Shown here piece by piece: positions 42,750 to 52,330 of a stretch of DNA of 64,000 nucleotides. The notes beneath the pieces were generated by a model, which did no database searches, had not been told where the DNA came from, and saw only the letters and a program-made list of their open reading frames with translations. This stretch comes from CAWBJO01 sp963789175 (GTDB lineage: Bacteria > Pseudomonadota > Alphaproteobacteria > Rhizobiales > Aestuariivirgaceae): NCBI GenBank assembly GCA_963789175.1, contig CAWBJO010000007.1, positions 620,001-684,000 on the forward strand, read 5' to 3'. The position numbers and the translations under genes are program-made. The number at the start of each line of letters is the position of its first letter. Position 1 is the first letter of the stretch.

Positions 42750-44062
42750 GAAGGGTTTCGCCCGAGGGATTGCGCCGCAACCGCGGCCGACGCCACGCCC
42801 TCGACGGCCATGGCCGCGGCGCATGCAACGGCGGCGCCCGTCATCCCGTGCTCCGGAATGAGCATGATCCCGAGCCCGACGTCGATGATGACGGCGCCGG
42901 CGACGATGCCGGTCGCCGCCGTCTGCCGCCCGGTGGCGATAAGAAACCCTTGCGAGGCGCCGGCCGCCGCTCGAACGAGCCAACCGCCGGCAAGGATCGC
43001 AAGAGGCACGTAAGCCGCGGTGAATCCCGGTCCGAATAGGGACAGCAGGGGATGGCCCACCGCCACCATCGCCGCCGCTCCCGCAAGCGACGTCGCGAAA
43101 CACCACCGCCGCGTCTCCCGGAGCAGATGCCGGCTGGCATCCGGGCGAGCCTCCGTTTGGAGAGTCGAGAATCTGCCGGTTGCCGCAGCGGCGACTGCGA
43201 ACGGAACGAAGCCAAGCAGCGACGCCGCCCGCACCGCCGCGAAATAGGCGCCCGTCTCCTGCGGTTCGCGCCACAGGCTCATGAGCACGACGTCGACGTT
43301 CGACATCAGCAGGATCGAACCCTCGAACAGCGTGAGGGGCAAGCACGCCGCCAGCCACCGCCCGAACTCGAATTTGCGGGCGCCGAGCAGCAGCGGCTTG
43401 AGTCTCGTCCGCAGGATCGGCCATTGGATTGCCACCGCCGCCCAGCTCGCCGCCGCAAAGGCCGCCGCTGCGCCGGGGGCATCGAGGTCCGCGCCGGCCG
43501 CCAGGACCGCCGCGATGCCCAGCGCCAGAAGCGGCCTCGCGAGATAAGGGGGCGCGAGGGCAAGGACCATCCACTGCCGTGCACGGGCGACGCCGTCGAG
43601 GAAGTCGGTGAGCGCATAGGCCGGAAGCGCTGTCGCGGCGATGAGGAGCGCAACCGCCAGGCTGCGATCGAGTCGGTCGATCGCCCACAGTACGAACGCA
43701 CCGATGAGCGCTGCCGCGAGGCCGCTGCCGAAGAGTGCGATCGACGCGCCGGCTCGCATGAAGCCGGCGGCGAGGCCCGTCTCCGCTTTTGCGCCATAGG
43801 CCGGAATGAACTGCAGAGCCGCCGAGCCGAACCCGAGGACGGAGAGCGAGCCCGCGATGGCGACGACGACGGCGACGCTGCTGTAGATGCCGAATGCGTG
43901 GCCGCCCATCCAGCGCGCCAGCAGGACCTGCGACGCGAAGGCGAGTCCGGCCCCGACGACCCTTATGATGAACGCCGCGATCGCGCCGCGCGGCACCGAT
44001 GGCGTGCCGGCGAATGGCGGGACGATTCCACGGACGATGGATGGTGCGAGAGATGGTCGCAT
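42746..44062 (-). CDS. MOP-superfamily polysaccharide flippase-like protein
   Basis: A 438-aa protein from ATG 44062, with GGAG 6 bases upstream; an earlier TTG is less likely. It has about twelve to fourteen hydrophobic segments. AAFIIRVVGAGLAFASQVLL and ARWMGGHAFGIYS at the start are typical of Wzx/RfbX O-antigen or exopolysaccharide flippases. It would move lipid-linked sugars across the inner membrane. No glycosyltransferase genes lie beside it. Confidence 0.8.
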   Translation of the reverse strand: MRPSLAPSIVRGIVPPFAGTPSVPRGAIAAFIIRVVGAGLAFASQVLLARWMGGHAFGIYSSVAVVVAIAGSLSVLGFGSAALQFIPAYGAKAETGLAAGFMRAGASIALFGSGLAAALIGAFVLWAIDRLDRSLAVALLIAATALPAYALTDFLDGVARARQWMVLALAPPYLARPLLALGIAAVLAAGADLDAPGAAAAFAAASWAAVAIQWPILRTRLKPLLLGARKFEFGRWLAACLPLTLFEGSILLMSNVDVVLMSLWREPQETGAYFAAVRAASLLGFVPFAVAAAATGRFSTLQTEARPDASRHLLRETRRWCFATSLAGAAAMVAVGHPLLSLFGPGFTAAYVPLAILAGGWLVRAAAGASQGFLIATGRQTAATGIVAGAVIIDVGLGIMLIPEHGMTGAAVACAAAMAVEGVASAAVAAQSLGRNPS

Positions 44063-44328
44063 GCGTCTCCGGTTCGGCGAAACCAAGACCGGAGTGATGC
44101 GGGAACCGGCGTCGAAGGCACGAGGCTAGGCGGGAAGCGCTAAGATTTTCTTTCTCCACCGATTATCCCGCGCTGTTCCCGCGAGCGACTTTCGGTGAGT
44201 ACACCTGGAATTTGGACTAACTATGTGAATCTTCTGGACTTATTTCAATTCTAAACTGGTTCTGATCGCTTGCTTCCCGGTCATCGGATGTCTATTCGAC
44301 AGGCAGTCCCGAACCGATGGAGTGCCGG
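44063..44328. promoter_or_regulatory. Upstream region of the ferric transporter operon
   Basis: A 266-base gap between divergent genes. Bases about 44200-44270 are AT-rich and include the TTCTAAAC stretch at about 44250. This is where an Irr- or Fur-type iron control site would be expected, but I cannot match a full motif with confidence. Confidence 0.35.
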
Positions 44329-45357
44329 ATGCAGAACCTCGCCTCGCCTTGGATCCGTTGTGCATTTGCAATTGCCGCGCTGCTGCCCGTCGCCGGCGCT
44401 GCTGCCGCTGCAGACGTCAACCTGTACACGACGCGCGAGCCGGGATTGATCGAGCCGCTGCTCGCGCGCTTCACTGCCGAGACCAACATCAATGTCAACA
44501 CGGTCTTCGTGAAGGACGGTCTGGCCGAACGCGTCGCCGCCGAAGGCGAGCGCTCGCCCGCCGACGTGCTGATGACGGTGGATTTCGGAAATCTCATGGA
44601 CCTCGTCGACCGCGACGTCACCCAATCCATAAAGTCGGATGTCATTGCCGCCGCCGTGCCGGAGCAGCTCCGTGATCCCCAGGGCCGTTGGTTCGCCCTC
44701 TCCCTCCGTGCACGGATCGTCTACGCCAAGGCGGAAGGCGGCCCCGACGCCATCACCTACGAGGAGCTGGCCGACCCCAAATGGAAGGGCAAGATCTGCA
44801 TCCGCTCCGGCCGCCATCCCTACAACACTGCGCTCATCGCCGCCTTCATCGCCCATCATGGGGAGGAGAAGGCGCAAGCCTGGCTGACCGGCGTGAAGGA
44901 CAACCTTGCCCGCAAGCCGGCCGGCGGCGATCGCGAGGGCGCCCGCGACATCCTGGGCGGCATCTGCGAGCTCGCCATCGGCAACTCCTACTATGTCGGC
45001 CTCATGCGCAGCGGCAAGGGCGGCGATGAGCAGAAGACCTGGGGCGACGCCATCAAGGCGGTGCTGCCGACCTTCGAAGGCGGCGCCACCCACGTCAATG
45101 CATCGGGCGCGGCCGTGGCGAAACATGCGCCGAACCGCGACAATGCGGTAAGGCTCCTCGAATTCCTGGTGTCTCCCGAGGCACAGGATCTCTATGCGCG
45201 CGCCAATTTCGAGTATCCCGTCAATCCCGGGGCCAAGGTCGATCCGATCATCGCGGCCTTCGGCACGCTGAACCCCGACTCGGTGCCGCTGACCGAGGTG
45301 GCGAAACACCGCGGGCGCGCCGCCGACCTGGTCGATATGGTGGGCTTCGACAATTGA
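44329..45357 (+). CDS. fbpA: Ferric iron ABC transporter substrate-binding protein
   Basis: A 342-aa protein from ATG 44329, with GGAG 7 bases upstream. The signal peptide (AIAALLPVAGAAAAADV) ends near residue 26. The mature start DVNLYTTREPGLIEPLLARF, with RSGRHPYNTAL and the pair EFLVSPEAQDLYA, is typical of the FbpA/FutA family, in which paired Tyr residues (NSYYVGLM) bind Fe(III). It is the first of three genes for a complete iron importer. Confidence 0.88.
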   Translation: MQNLASPWIRCAFAIAALLPVAGAAAAADVNLYTTREPGLIEPLLARFTAETNINVNTVFVKDGLAERVAAEGERSPADVLMTVDFGNLMDLVDRDVTQSIKSDVIAAAVPEQLRDPQGRWFALSLRARIVYAKAEGGPDAITYEELADPKWKGKICIRSGRHPYNTALIAAFIAHHGEEKAQAWLTGVKDNLARKPAGGDREGARDILGGICELAIGNSYYVGLMRSGKGGDEQKTWGDAIKAVLPTFEGGATHVNASGAAVAKHAPNRDNAVRLLEFLVSPEAQDLYARANFEYPVNPGAKVDPIIAAFGTLNPDSVPLTEVAKHRGRAADLVDMVGFDN

Positions 45358-45384
45358 CCGCCGCGTGACATCCCTGCGGAGGCT

Positions 45385-47157
45385 TTGACTCTGGCCGCGC
45401 CGGAAGCGCGGCATCGACGGATTGGAATGGCATTGCCTGGAGCACGTGTGTTTGGCCTGCGCCGCGGTGAGCCCTGGGGCTGGATCGCGGCGTCGGCTCT
45501 TCTCGCGCTCCTCGTCGCCGCGCCCGTGCTGGCCCTTCTCGTCATCGCATCCGGCAGCTCCGGCACGCTCTGGCCTCATCTCTTTGCCTACGTCCTCCCC
45601 GTCGCGTTGAAGGACACCGCCCTCCTCCTCCTCGGCGTCGGCATCGTCGTGGCGGTGATCGGCACCGGCCTCGCCTGGCTGGTGACGGCCTACGAGTTCA
45701 GGGGCCGGCGCACCCTCGACTGGTTGCTCCTCCTGCCGCTCGCCATGCCGACCTACATCGTCGCCTACGCCTATCTCGATCTGCTCCACCCGCTCGGGCC
45801 GGTGCAGGCCATGCTGCGCTGGATCCTGGGCCTAGATGATCCCCGCGCCCTCTCCCTGCCCGACATCCGCTCGCTTGGCGGCTGCATCGCACTTTTCGGA
45901 CTGGTCCTTTATCCCTACGTCTTCGTCACGACCCGGGCCATGTTCCTCATGCAGGCCGGCAGCCTGCTCGAAGTCTCGCGCACCCTCGGCGCCGGCCGGC
46001 TCAGGACCGTCTTCGCCGTGGCGCTGCCGCTTGCCCGGCCGGCCATTGTCGTCGGCGTGAGCCTGGCGCTCCTCGAATCGCTGAACGACATCGGCGCCGT
46101 CGAATTCCTGGGCGTCGAGACGCTCACCGTTTCGATCTATTCCACCTGGATCAACCGCTCGAACCTGCCGGGTGCTGCGCAGATGGCCATGGCCCTCCTC
46201 GCCATCGTCGTGGCCCTGATTCTCGTCGAGCGGCAGGCACGCAGGCATCAGCGCTTCGCCGCCTCCGGCCATCGCGTTCGTCCCGCCGCGCCGACCCGCC
46301 TGGTCGGCTGGCGGGCGACGCTCGCGCTCGGCATCGGGCTCCTGCCCTTCGTCTTCGGCTTCCTCCTGCCCGTCTTTCAACTCGTGAACGAAACCCGCAA
46401 GCGTATCGGCTTCGCTGGTCTCTCGCCGGCGATCGGGCGCGAGATCGTCAACACCCTGCTTGTCTCCACCGCCGCCACGGCCCTGGCGGTGGCGCTCGGC
46501 CTCGTCGTCGCCTACACGGCCCGCATTTCGCGTCGTCGCATCGGCAACGCCCTCATGCGGATTGCGAGTCTCGGCTATGCGATTCCGGGCACCGTGCTCG
46601 CCCTCGGCGCCGTCACCACGCTTGCCGCCATCGACAACGCGACTGGAAACTTTCTCCAGGTCGCTTTCGGCCTGTCGACGGGCCTCATCCTCTCCGGCAG
46701 CGTGGCCGCGGTGATCTACGCTTACGTCGTCCGCTTCCTCGCCATTTCGGCTGGCGGCATCGAGGCCGGCCTCGGCAAGCTGTCGCGGTCGCTGGATTTC
46801 GCCGCCCGCAGTCTGGGAGAAACGGCGTCCGGAGCGGTGCGCCGCGTGCACCTGCCGCTCATCAAGCCGGCTCTCGGCGCCGCCGCCCTTCTCGTCTTCG
46901 TCGATTGCATGAAGGAGCTGCCCGCCACCCTTCTCCTGCGCCCCCTCAATTTCGAAACCCTTGCGACTCACCTCTATGGCGAGGCAGTCCGCGGCACTTA
47001 TGAGGACGGCGCCGTTGCGGCACTGTGCATTGTTGCCTTCGCGCTCATTCCGGTGATTGCTGTGGCGCGACTGAGCCGGCCGGCGGCTCCGGCCTTCTCG
47101 GCCGGCCGCCGCATGGCGGCCGATGACCTGAGCCCCATTGCGGAGCGCTCGCTGTGA
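45385..47157 (+). CDS. fbpB: Ferric iron ABC transporter permease, double-length
   Basis: A 590-aa protein with two fused permease halves (about twelve membrane segments). Each half has an EAA-type loop: AGSLLEVSRTLGAGRLRTVF and KLSRSLDFAARSLGETASG. The start is TTG 45385 or ATG 45427; GGAGG is too close to the TTG, so the choice is open. This size and layout fit FbpB/SfuB. It overlaps fbpC by 4 bases. Confidence 0.88.
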   Translation: MTLAAPEARHRRIGMALPGARVFGLRRGEPWGWIAASALLALLVAAPVLALLVIASGSSGTLWPHLFAYVLPVALKDTALLLLGVGIVVAVIGTGLAWLVTAYEFRGRRTLDWLLLLPLAMPTYIVAYAYLDLLHPLGPVQAMLRWILGLDDPRALSLPDIRSLGGCIALFGLVLYPYVFVTTRAMFLMQAGSLLEVSRTLGAGRLRTVFAVALPLARPAIVVGVSLALLESLNDIGAVEFLGVETLTVSIYSTWINRSNLPGAAQMAMALLAIVVALILVERQARRHQRFAASGHRVRPAAPTRLVGWRATLALGIGLLPFVFGFLLPVFQLVNETRKRIGFAGLSPAIGREIVNTLLVSTAATALAVALGLVVAYTARISRRRIGNALMRIASLGYAIPGTVLALGAVTTLAAIDNATGNFLQVAFGLSTGLILSGSVAAVIYAYVVRFLAISAGGIEAGLGKLSRSLDFAARSLGETASGAVRRVHLPLIKPALGAAALLVFVDCMKELPATLLLRPLNFETLATHLYGEAVRGTYEDGAVAALCIVAFALIPVIAVARLSRPAAPAFSAGRRMAADDLSPIAERSL

Positions 47158-48203
47158 AGGCGACGGTGCGACATGCCCTGGAGTTTGCCGATGTGGGCTT
47201 CGCCTATGGCGGGCTGGCGGCGCTCGACAGGGTGAGCTTCGCGGTCGAGCCGCGCGAGATCGTCTGCCTGCTTGGCCATTCGGGCTGCGGAAAGACGACG
47301 CTCCTGCGCCTTGCCGCCGGCCTCGACCTGCCGGCATCCGGCCGCATCCTCCTCGGCGGCCAGGAAGTGTGCGGGCCTAACCGTTTCGTGCCGCCCGAGC
47401 TGCGCGGCGTCGGCCTGATGTTCCAGGACTACGCACTCTTCCCCCACCTGACGGTTGCCGACAACGTCGCCTTTGGCATGCGCAAGCACCCGCCCGAGCA
47501 GGCCCGCCAGGGCGTCGCCGAGGCGCTCGGCCGCGTCGGTCTCGCCCGCCACGCATCCGACTTTCCCCACATGCTGTCGGGCGGCGAGCAGCAGCGGGTC
47601 GCTTTGGCGCGAGCTCTCGCTCCCGCTCCCCGCGTTCTCCTCATGGACGAGCCCTTCTCCAATCTCGATCAGCGCACCCGCACCCGCATTCGCGGCGACA
47701 CCGTGTCGCTCCTGCGCGCCAGCGGCATCACCACTCTCGTCGTCACCCACGACCCGGCCGAGGCCATCGCCATCGCCGATCGCATCGTGCTCATGCGCTC
47801 CGGCCGCGTCGAGCAGATCGGCACGCCGGGCGAACTCTACATGGAACCGCGCTCGCTCTTCGCGGCGCGCTTCTTCTCCGATGCCAACGAGTTCGACGGC
47901 ACCTGCCGGGGCGGCGTGGCAGGTTTCGCGCTCGGCACCGCTCCGGCCGGCGACGTTCCCGATGGTCCGTGCCGTGTCGTCGTGCGCCCCCATGACGTCG
48001 CGATCGTCGCGGCCGAATCGGGAAGGGATGCGAGCCGCGTGGTCGAGCGGCGGTTCATGGGCGAGTTTTCGATGCTGCAGGTGGCCCTCGACGGGGCATC
48101 GTCGCCGGTCTGGGTTCGCGTGCCCCTCGATGACGGGCTGCGGCCGGGCGACCGCGTCGCCCTCGCCGCGCTGCGCAGCTACGCCTTCCCGTCCGAAGGA
48201 TAA
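47154..48203 (+). CDS. fbpC: Ferric iron ABC transporter ATPase
   Basis: A 349-aa protein from GTG 47154 in a GTGA overlap with the permease. Walker A is GHSGCGKTT, the signature MLSGGEQQRVALARAL, Walker B VLLMDEPFSN and the H-loop VVTHDPAEA. A TOBE-like domain follows (VVRPHDVAIVAAE). It completes the importer. The gap of 14 bases to rpmF (convergent) holds no gene. Confidence 0.92.
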   Translation: MKATVRHALEFADVGFAYGGLAALDRVSFAVEPREIVCLLGHSGCGKTTLLRLAAGLDLPASGRILLGGQEVCGPNRFVPPELRGVGLMFQDYALFPHLTVADNVAFGMRKHPPEQARQGVAEALGRVGLARHASDFPHMLSGGEQQRVALARALAPAPRVLLMDEPFSNLDQRTRTRIRGDTVSLLRASGITTLVVTHDPAEAIAIADRIVLMRSGRVEQIGTPGELYMEPRSLFAARFFSDANEFDGTCRGGVAGFALGTAPAGDVPDGPCRVVVRPHDVAIVAAESGRDASRVVERRFMGEFSMLQVALDGASSPVWVRVPLDDGLRPGDRVALAALRSYAFPSEG

Positions 48204-48217
48204 GAGCGGTCTTTTTT

Positions 48218-48403
48218 CTAGAATTCGGTCTTGGCGGGCAGGATCTGCTTGCCGCGGTAGAGGCCCGTCTTCAGGTCGACATGGTGCGGACGATGCAGCT
48301 CGCCGGTCTGCTTGTTTTCGACGTAGGTGACAGTTTCCTTGCGGTGTCCCGAGCGACGCTGGCCGCGTTTCATCGGGGTTGTCTTCTTGCGTGGAACGGC
48401 CAT
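48218..48403 (-). CDS. rpmF: 50S ribosomal protein L32
   Basis: A 61-aa protein, MAVPRKKTTPMKRGQRRSGH, ending GKQILPAKTEF, which is bL32 of alphaproteobacterial form without the zinc Cys set. It follows mtgA on the same strand, an order seen in many Hyphomicrobiales. Confidence 0.97.
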   Translation of the reverse strand: MAVPRKKTTPMKRGQRRSGHRKETVTYVENKQTGELHRPHHVDLKTGLYRGKQILPAKTEF

Positions 48404-48477
48404 GGGCGAAACTCCAGAAGGCGTGATTTCGGGCTGTCGGCGGCGCTTATAGCGGCCGGCCCGTCAAAAGGCCAGCC

Positions 48478-49218
48478 TCAAAAAAACCGCCGGTCGAGGC
48501 AGGCGAGAAAGGCGTCCATGGCCGCCATCCGCTGCAGGACGACCGCCGCCTTGCGCCGGACCGCCGCCGAGGGCTTGCCCGCATGGCGCTTCAACGGGTT
48601 CGGTAGCACCGCGGCAAGGAGCGCCGCCTGCTGCCGTGACAGCCTGGCCGCCGGACGTCCGAACAGCCGCTGCGCCGCCGCCTCTGCCCCGTAGATTCCG
48701 GGTCCCCATTCGGCGACGTTGAGGTAGACCTCGATCTGCCGCCGTTTCGTCCACGTCCCGTCGATCCACATGGCAAGCGGAACTTCGAGCGCCTTGCGCA
48801 CCACCGAACGCCCTTCCCACAGGAACAGGTTCTTCGCCGTCTGCATGGCGATGGTGCTGGCGCCGCGCAGCGGCTCCTCGTCGCTTCCGAACGCGTCCTC
48901 GACCGCCATCTGCATGGCGCCCCAGTCGACCCCCTGGTGCAGGCAGAATTGGGAATCTTCCGCCGTGATGACCGCCGCGACCAGCGCCGGCGCCATCTTT
49001 TCGAGCGGCACGTAGCGATAGTCGAGGCCGCGGCCCTCGAGCGCCCGCCACGCCATCAGCGCGCTGATCGGCGGCGGGATCACGGCATAGTAGATGGTCA
49101 GCATGAACGGCAGCGCCAGGAGGAACGCGAGCGTCACGCCCACCGTCTGCACGAACCGCGGCAGCGGCCGATACGGCTGGCGGGCGACCACTGCCTCCTT
49201 GACTTCGCTTTTTGCCAT
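48478..49218 (-). CDS. mtgA: Monofunctional peptidoglycan glycosyltransferase
   Basis: A 246-aa protein with an N-terminal membrane anchor (VGVTLAFLLALPFMLTIYYAV) and one GT51 domain. Motifs are ITAEDSQFCLHQGVDW (catalytic Glu), GASTIAMQTAKNLFLW, RKALEVPLAMWID and IEVYLNVAEWG. It polymerises lipid II glycan strands in the periplasm. It lies upstream of rpmF and is divergent from the polyprenyl synthetase gene. Confidence 0.95.
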   Translation of the reverse strand: MAKSEVKEAVVARQPYRPLPRFVQTVGVTLAFLLALPFMLTIYYAVIPPPISALMAWRALEGRGLDYRYVPLEKMAPALVAAVITAEDSQFCLHQGVDWGAMQMAVEDAFGSDEEPLRGASTIAMQTAKNLFLWEGRSVVRKALEVPLAMWIDGTWTKRRQIEVYLNVAEWGPGIYGAEAAAQRLFGRPAARLSRQQAALLAAVLPNPLKRHAGKPSAAVRRKAAVVLQRMAAMDAFLACLDRRFF

Positions 49219-49311
49219 GCGTCAGATGCCTGCCGGCGCTACCAACCGAGGCGGAATGCGTCTCGCGCCCCTTATCCCACCCATTGCATCTCCGGAGCAA
49301 GGCGGCCGCTC

Positions 49312-50196
49312 ATGAGTTTCGAGGAAGCGTTGCGCAGGCGCGGTGCGGCCGTCGAGGCTTTTCTCGATGCGGCCTTCGCGTCGCGGCGATGGCCAGCACC
49401 TCGCCTCTCCGACGCCATGCGCTATGCCGCTCTCGGCCCCGGCAAGCGCATCCGCCCCTTCCTGTTGATCGAGAGCGCCGCGCTCTTCGGGATTGCCGAG
49501 GCGACGGCCCTGCCCGCCGCCGCGGCGCTCGAATGCGTTCACTGCTATTCGCTCGTCCACGACGATCTGCCCGCCATGGACGACGACGACCTGCGCCGCG
49601 GCCGACCGACCGTCCATCGCGCCTTCGACGAGGCGACCGCCATCCTCGCCGGCGATGCGCTCTTGACCTTCGCCTTCGAACTCGTCTCCGACGCCGCCGA
49701 CGTCGATGCCGAGACGAGGACGGCCCTCGTGCTGGCGCTCGCCCGCGCCGCCGGAGCGGCGGGAATGGCGGGCGGACAGGCGCTCGATATCGCCGCCGGC
49801 GCGGCTGACGCCTCCGACCCGCGCCGCGTCCTCGAGCTTCAGGCCCTGAAGACCGGGGCGCTGTTCGGTTTCGGGCTGGCGGCCGGCGCCATCCTCGGCC
49901 GCGCCGGTGCGGAAGCGCACGCCGCGCTCCGCCTGTATGGCGGGAAGCTCGGCCTTGCCTTCCAGATCGCCGACGACCTCATCGACCGCCTCGCCTCCGT
50001 TGCCGCCGCCGGCAAGCGCACCGGCAAGGACGCCGACCAGGGCAAGGCGACCGTCGTCGACCTCTATGGAATCGAGGGTGCACGGGCCGAGGCGGGCGCG
50101 CTCGCCGATGCCGCCGTCGCCGCCCTTGCGCCGTTCGGCTCGAAGGCCGCGCCGCTGGCCGATGCCGCCCGTTTCGTGGTGTCGCGAATCCCCTGA
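49312..50196 (+). CDS. ispA: Polyprenyl (farnesyl/geranylgeranyl) diphosphate synthase
   Basis: A 294-aa protein from ATG 49312. The first Asp-rich motif is HDDLPAMDDDD, an extended DDx4D typical of bacterial FPP/GGPP synthases. The second is FQIADDLIDR. GPGKRIRPFLLIESAAL and LAFELVSDAA are also present. It extends isoprenoid diphosphates by head-to-tail condensation. It lies close to ispG of the MEP pathway. Chain length is inferred only from the motif. Confidence 0.9.
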   Translation: MSFEEALRRRGAAVEAFLDAAFASRRWPAPRLSDAMRYAALGPGKRIRPFLLIESAALFGIAEATALPAAAALECVHCYSLVHDDLPAMDDDDLRRGRPTVHRAFDEATAILAGDALLTFAFELVSDAADVDAETRTALVLALARAAGAAGMAGGQALDIAAGAADASDPRRVLELQALKTGALFGFGLAAGAILGRAGAEAHAALRLYGGKLGLAFQIADDLIDRLASVAAAGKRTGKDADQGKATVVDLYGIEGARAEAGALADAAVAALAPFGSKAAPLADAARFVVSRIP

Positions 50197-50200
50197 CGCT

Positions 50201-50524
50201 TCAGGAGCCTGCGGGAGAATCCTCGACGACCTCGTAATGTGCCGAGCGGGCGTCGAACCGCTTGAGGACCTGGCGGGCTTTCGCCGGCACCACGGCCGTC
50301 TCGTAGTCCTCGCCCGCGAACGCCTTCACCGCGTCCATCGAATCGAAGCGCATCAGCGTGACGAACTCGACCTCCTCGCGAAACGTCCGCCGCGCCAGCC
50401 ACATGCCGCGATAGCCGGCCACCTTGCGCGCCGCGATGCCCGGCATGACCTCGCTCCTGAGCAGGTCCTCGTAGGCTTGCGCGTTGTCGGGCGTCGTGTA
50501 GCCGCGCCACAGCCTCACGATCAT
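50201..50524 (-). CDS. Antibiotic-biosynthesis-monooxygenase-like protein
   Basis: A 107-aa protein whose ATG overlaps the ispG stop (ATGA). It has the dimeric alpha/beta-barrel pattern MIVRLWRGYTTPDNAQAYED, GYRGMWLARR, VEFVTLMRFDSMDAVKAFAG and YETAVVPAKARQVL. ABM-type proteins act on aromatic or haem substrates, or are of unknown role. Coupling to ispG is the only context. Confidence 0.75.
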   Translation of the reverse strand: MIVRLWRGYTTPDNAQAYEDLLRSEVMPGIAARKVAGYRGMWLARRTFREEVEFVTLMRFDSMDAVKAFAGEDYETAVVPAKARQVLKRFDARSAHYEVVEDSPAGS

Positions 50525-51771
50525 TTCACGCGCCCCGGGCTTTCCCTCTTGCCCCAGCGCTTCGCCACATAGTCCTCGACGATCGCCTTGAACGCGTCGG
50601 CGATGTTGTCGCCGCGCAGCACCGTGGACTTCTTCCCGTCGATGAACACGGGTGCGGCCGGGATCTCCCCGGTCCCCGGCAGCGAGATGCCGATGTCGGC
50701 ATGCTTCGATTCCCCCGGGCCGTTGACGATGCATCCCATGACCGCCAGCTGCAGCCGCTCGAAACCCGGATAGGCCTCCCGCCAAGCGTTCCTCCGCGCA
50801 CTGACGAAATCGTGGATCTCGCGTGCGAGCTCCTGGAACACCGTCGACGTCGTGCGCCCGCAGCCCGGGCAGGCGATCACCATCGGTGCGAAGGCGCGCA
50901 GGCCCATGCTCTGCAGGAGCTCCTGCGCCACGATCACCTCGCGCCGCCGGTCGCCGCCCGGCTCCGGCGTGAGCGAGATGCGGATCGTGTCGCCGATCCC
51001 TTCCTGCAGCAGCACCGCCAGGCCCGCCGCCGAGGCGACGATGCCCTTCGAGCCCATCCCAGCCTCGGTGAGCCCGAGATGCAGCGGATACGCCGAGCGC
51101 CGGGCGAGGCTGCGATAGACGGCGATCAGGTCCTGCACCTCGGAGCATTTCGCCGACAGCACGATGCGGTTTTCGCCGAGCCCGAGCTGCCGCGCCCGCT
51201 CCGCCGACGCCAGCGCCGACTGCACCACCGCCTCGTGCAGGATGGCGCGCGCCGCCAGAGGCTCGGCCGCCTTGGCGTTGGCGTCCATGAGATCGGTGAG
51301 CAGCGCCTGGTCGAGCGAGCCCCAGTTGACGCCGATGCGCACCGGCTTGTCGTGGCGCAGCGCCAGCTCGATCAGCGTGCCGAAATTGCGGTCCTTCTTT
51401 TCCCGGAAGCCGACATTGCCCGGGTTGATGCGGTACTTGTCGAGCGCCTCCGCCGCCGCCGGGTGCTGGGCCAGCAGGAGATGCCCGTTGTAGTGGAAAT
51501 CGCCGATGAGCGGCACGCGGACGCCCCGGGCGGCGATCCGGTCGCGGATGTGGGGCACGGCCGCCGCCGCCTCCGGCCGGTCGACGGTGATGCGGACGAG
51601 TTCCGAGCCGGCCGCCGCCAGCTCCAGCACCTGCTCGGCCGTCGCCCCGACGTCGGCCGTGTCGGTGTTGGTCATGGACTGGACGGCGATGGGCGCGCCC
51701 CCGCCGATGGTCGCCGGCCCGATCTCGACCTTGACGGATTCCCGCCGCCGGGAGGCGGCCGAGAAGGTCAT
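50521..51771 (-). CDS. ispG: 4-hydroxy-3-methylbut-2-enyl diphosphate synthase
   Basis: A 416-aa protein. The N-terminal TIM barrel starts near VQSMTNTDTADVGATAEQV, with GDFHYNGHLLL and KYRINPGNVG. The C-terminal cluster ligands are VIACPGCGRTTST and VMGCIVNGPGESKHADIGIS. It makes HMBPP from MEcPP in the MEP isoprenoid route using a [4Fe-4S] cluster. It is co-transcribed with the small ABM-like gene. Confidence 0.95.
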   Translation of the reverse strand: MTFSAASRRRESVKVEIGPATIGGGAPIAVQSMTNTDTADVGATAEQVLELAAAGSELVRITVDRPEAAAAVPHIRDRIAARGVRVPLIGDFHYNGHLLLAQHPAAAEALDKYRINPGNVGFREKKDRNFGTLIELALRHDKPVRIGVNWGSLDQALLTDLMDANAKAAEPLAARAILHEAVVQSALASAERARQLGLGENRIVLSAKCSEVQDLIAVYRSLARRSAYPLHLGLTEAGMGSKGIVASAAGLAVLLQEGIGDTIRISLTPEPGGDRRREVIVAQELLQSMGLRAFAPMVIACPGCGRTTSTVFQELAREIHDFVSARRNAWREAYPGFERLQLAVMGCIVNGPGESKHADIGISLPGTGEIPAAPVFIDGKKSTVLRGDNIADAFKAIVEDYVAKRWGKRESPGRVK

Positions 51772-51879
51772 GCTTAACTCCTGTTTACGTTCCTACGGCC
51801 TGTGTCTATCGACCAATGACCCGTGGCGCAACGTCCGGGGTTAACATATGCTCGGCGGTCCAAACGCCAGGGAGGAACT

Positions 51880-52311
51880 ATGGCTAAGACGAAGAAAAAG
51901 GCCCCGAAAGCCGCACGGCCGGCCGCCAGGGCATCCGCCAGGCGCACGCCGGCCAAGAAAATCGATTTGCGCCGCATCGACGCCGGCCCGCGCATGAGCT
52001 CGGCCATCATCCATGACGGGCGCGTGTTCCTCGCCGGCCAGGTGGCCGACCGGTCCAGGGGACGGTCCGTCCGCGAGCAGACGGCCGAGGTCCTGCAGCA
52101 GATCGAGAACCTGCTGAAGCAGGCGGGCAGCGATCGCACCAAGATCCTCACCGCCAACATCTGGCTTTCCGACATTTCGACCTTCGGCGAAATGAACGCC
52201 GTGTGGGACGCCTGGGTGGTTCCCGGCCGCACGCCGGCCCGCGCCACCGTCGAAGCGAAGCTGGCCGCTCCCGAGTACAAGGTCGAGATCATGGTGACCG
52301 CCGTACTGTGA
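51880..52311 (+). CDS. RidA-family protein with a basic N-terminal extension
   Basis: A 143-aa protein from ATG 51880, with GGAGG 4 bases upstream. Residues 32-143 are a RidA/YjgF fold: SSAIIHDGRVFLAGQVAD, NLLKQAGSDRTKILTANIWL and the conserved Arg in GRTPARATVEAKLA. RidA proteins hydrolyse reactive enamines formed by amino-acid enzymes. The first 31 residues are almost all Lys, Ala, Arg and Pro (KTKKKAPKAARPAARAS), an odd tail that could bind nucleic acid. It starts a three-gene plus-strand group. Confidence 0.85.
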   Translation: MAKTKKKAPKAARPAARASARRTPAKKIDLRRIDAGPRMSSAIIHDGRVFLAGQVADRSRGRSVREQTAEVLQQIENLLKQAGSDRTKILTANIWLSDISTFGEMNAVWDAWVVPGRTPARATVEAKLAAPEYKVEIMVTAVL

Positions 52312-52330
52312 CGGCGATGAAAGGACATCG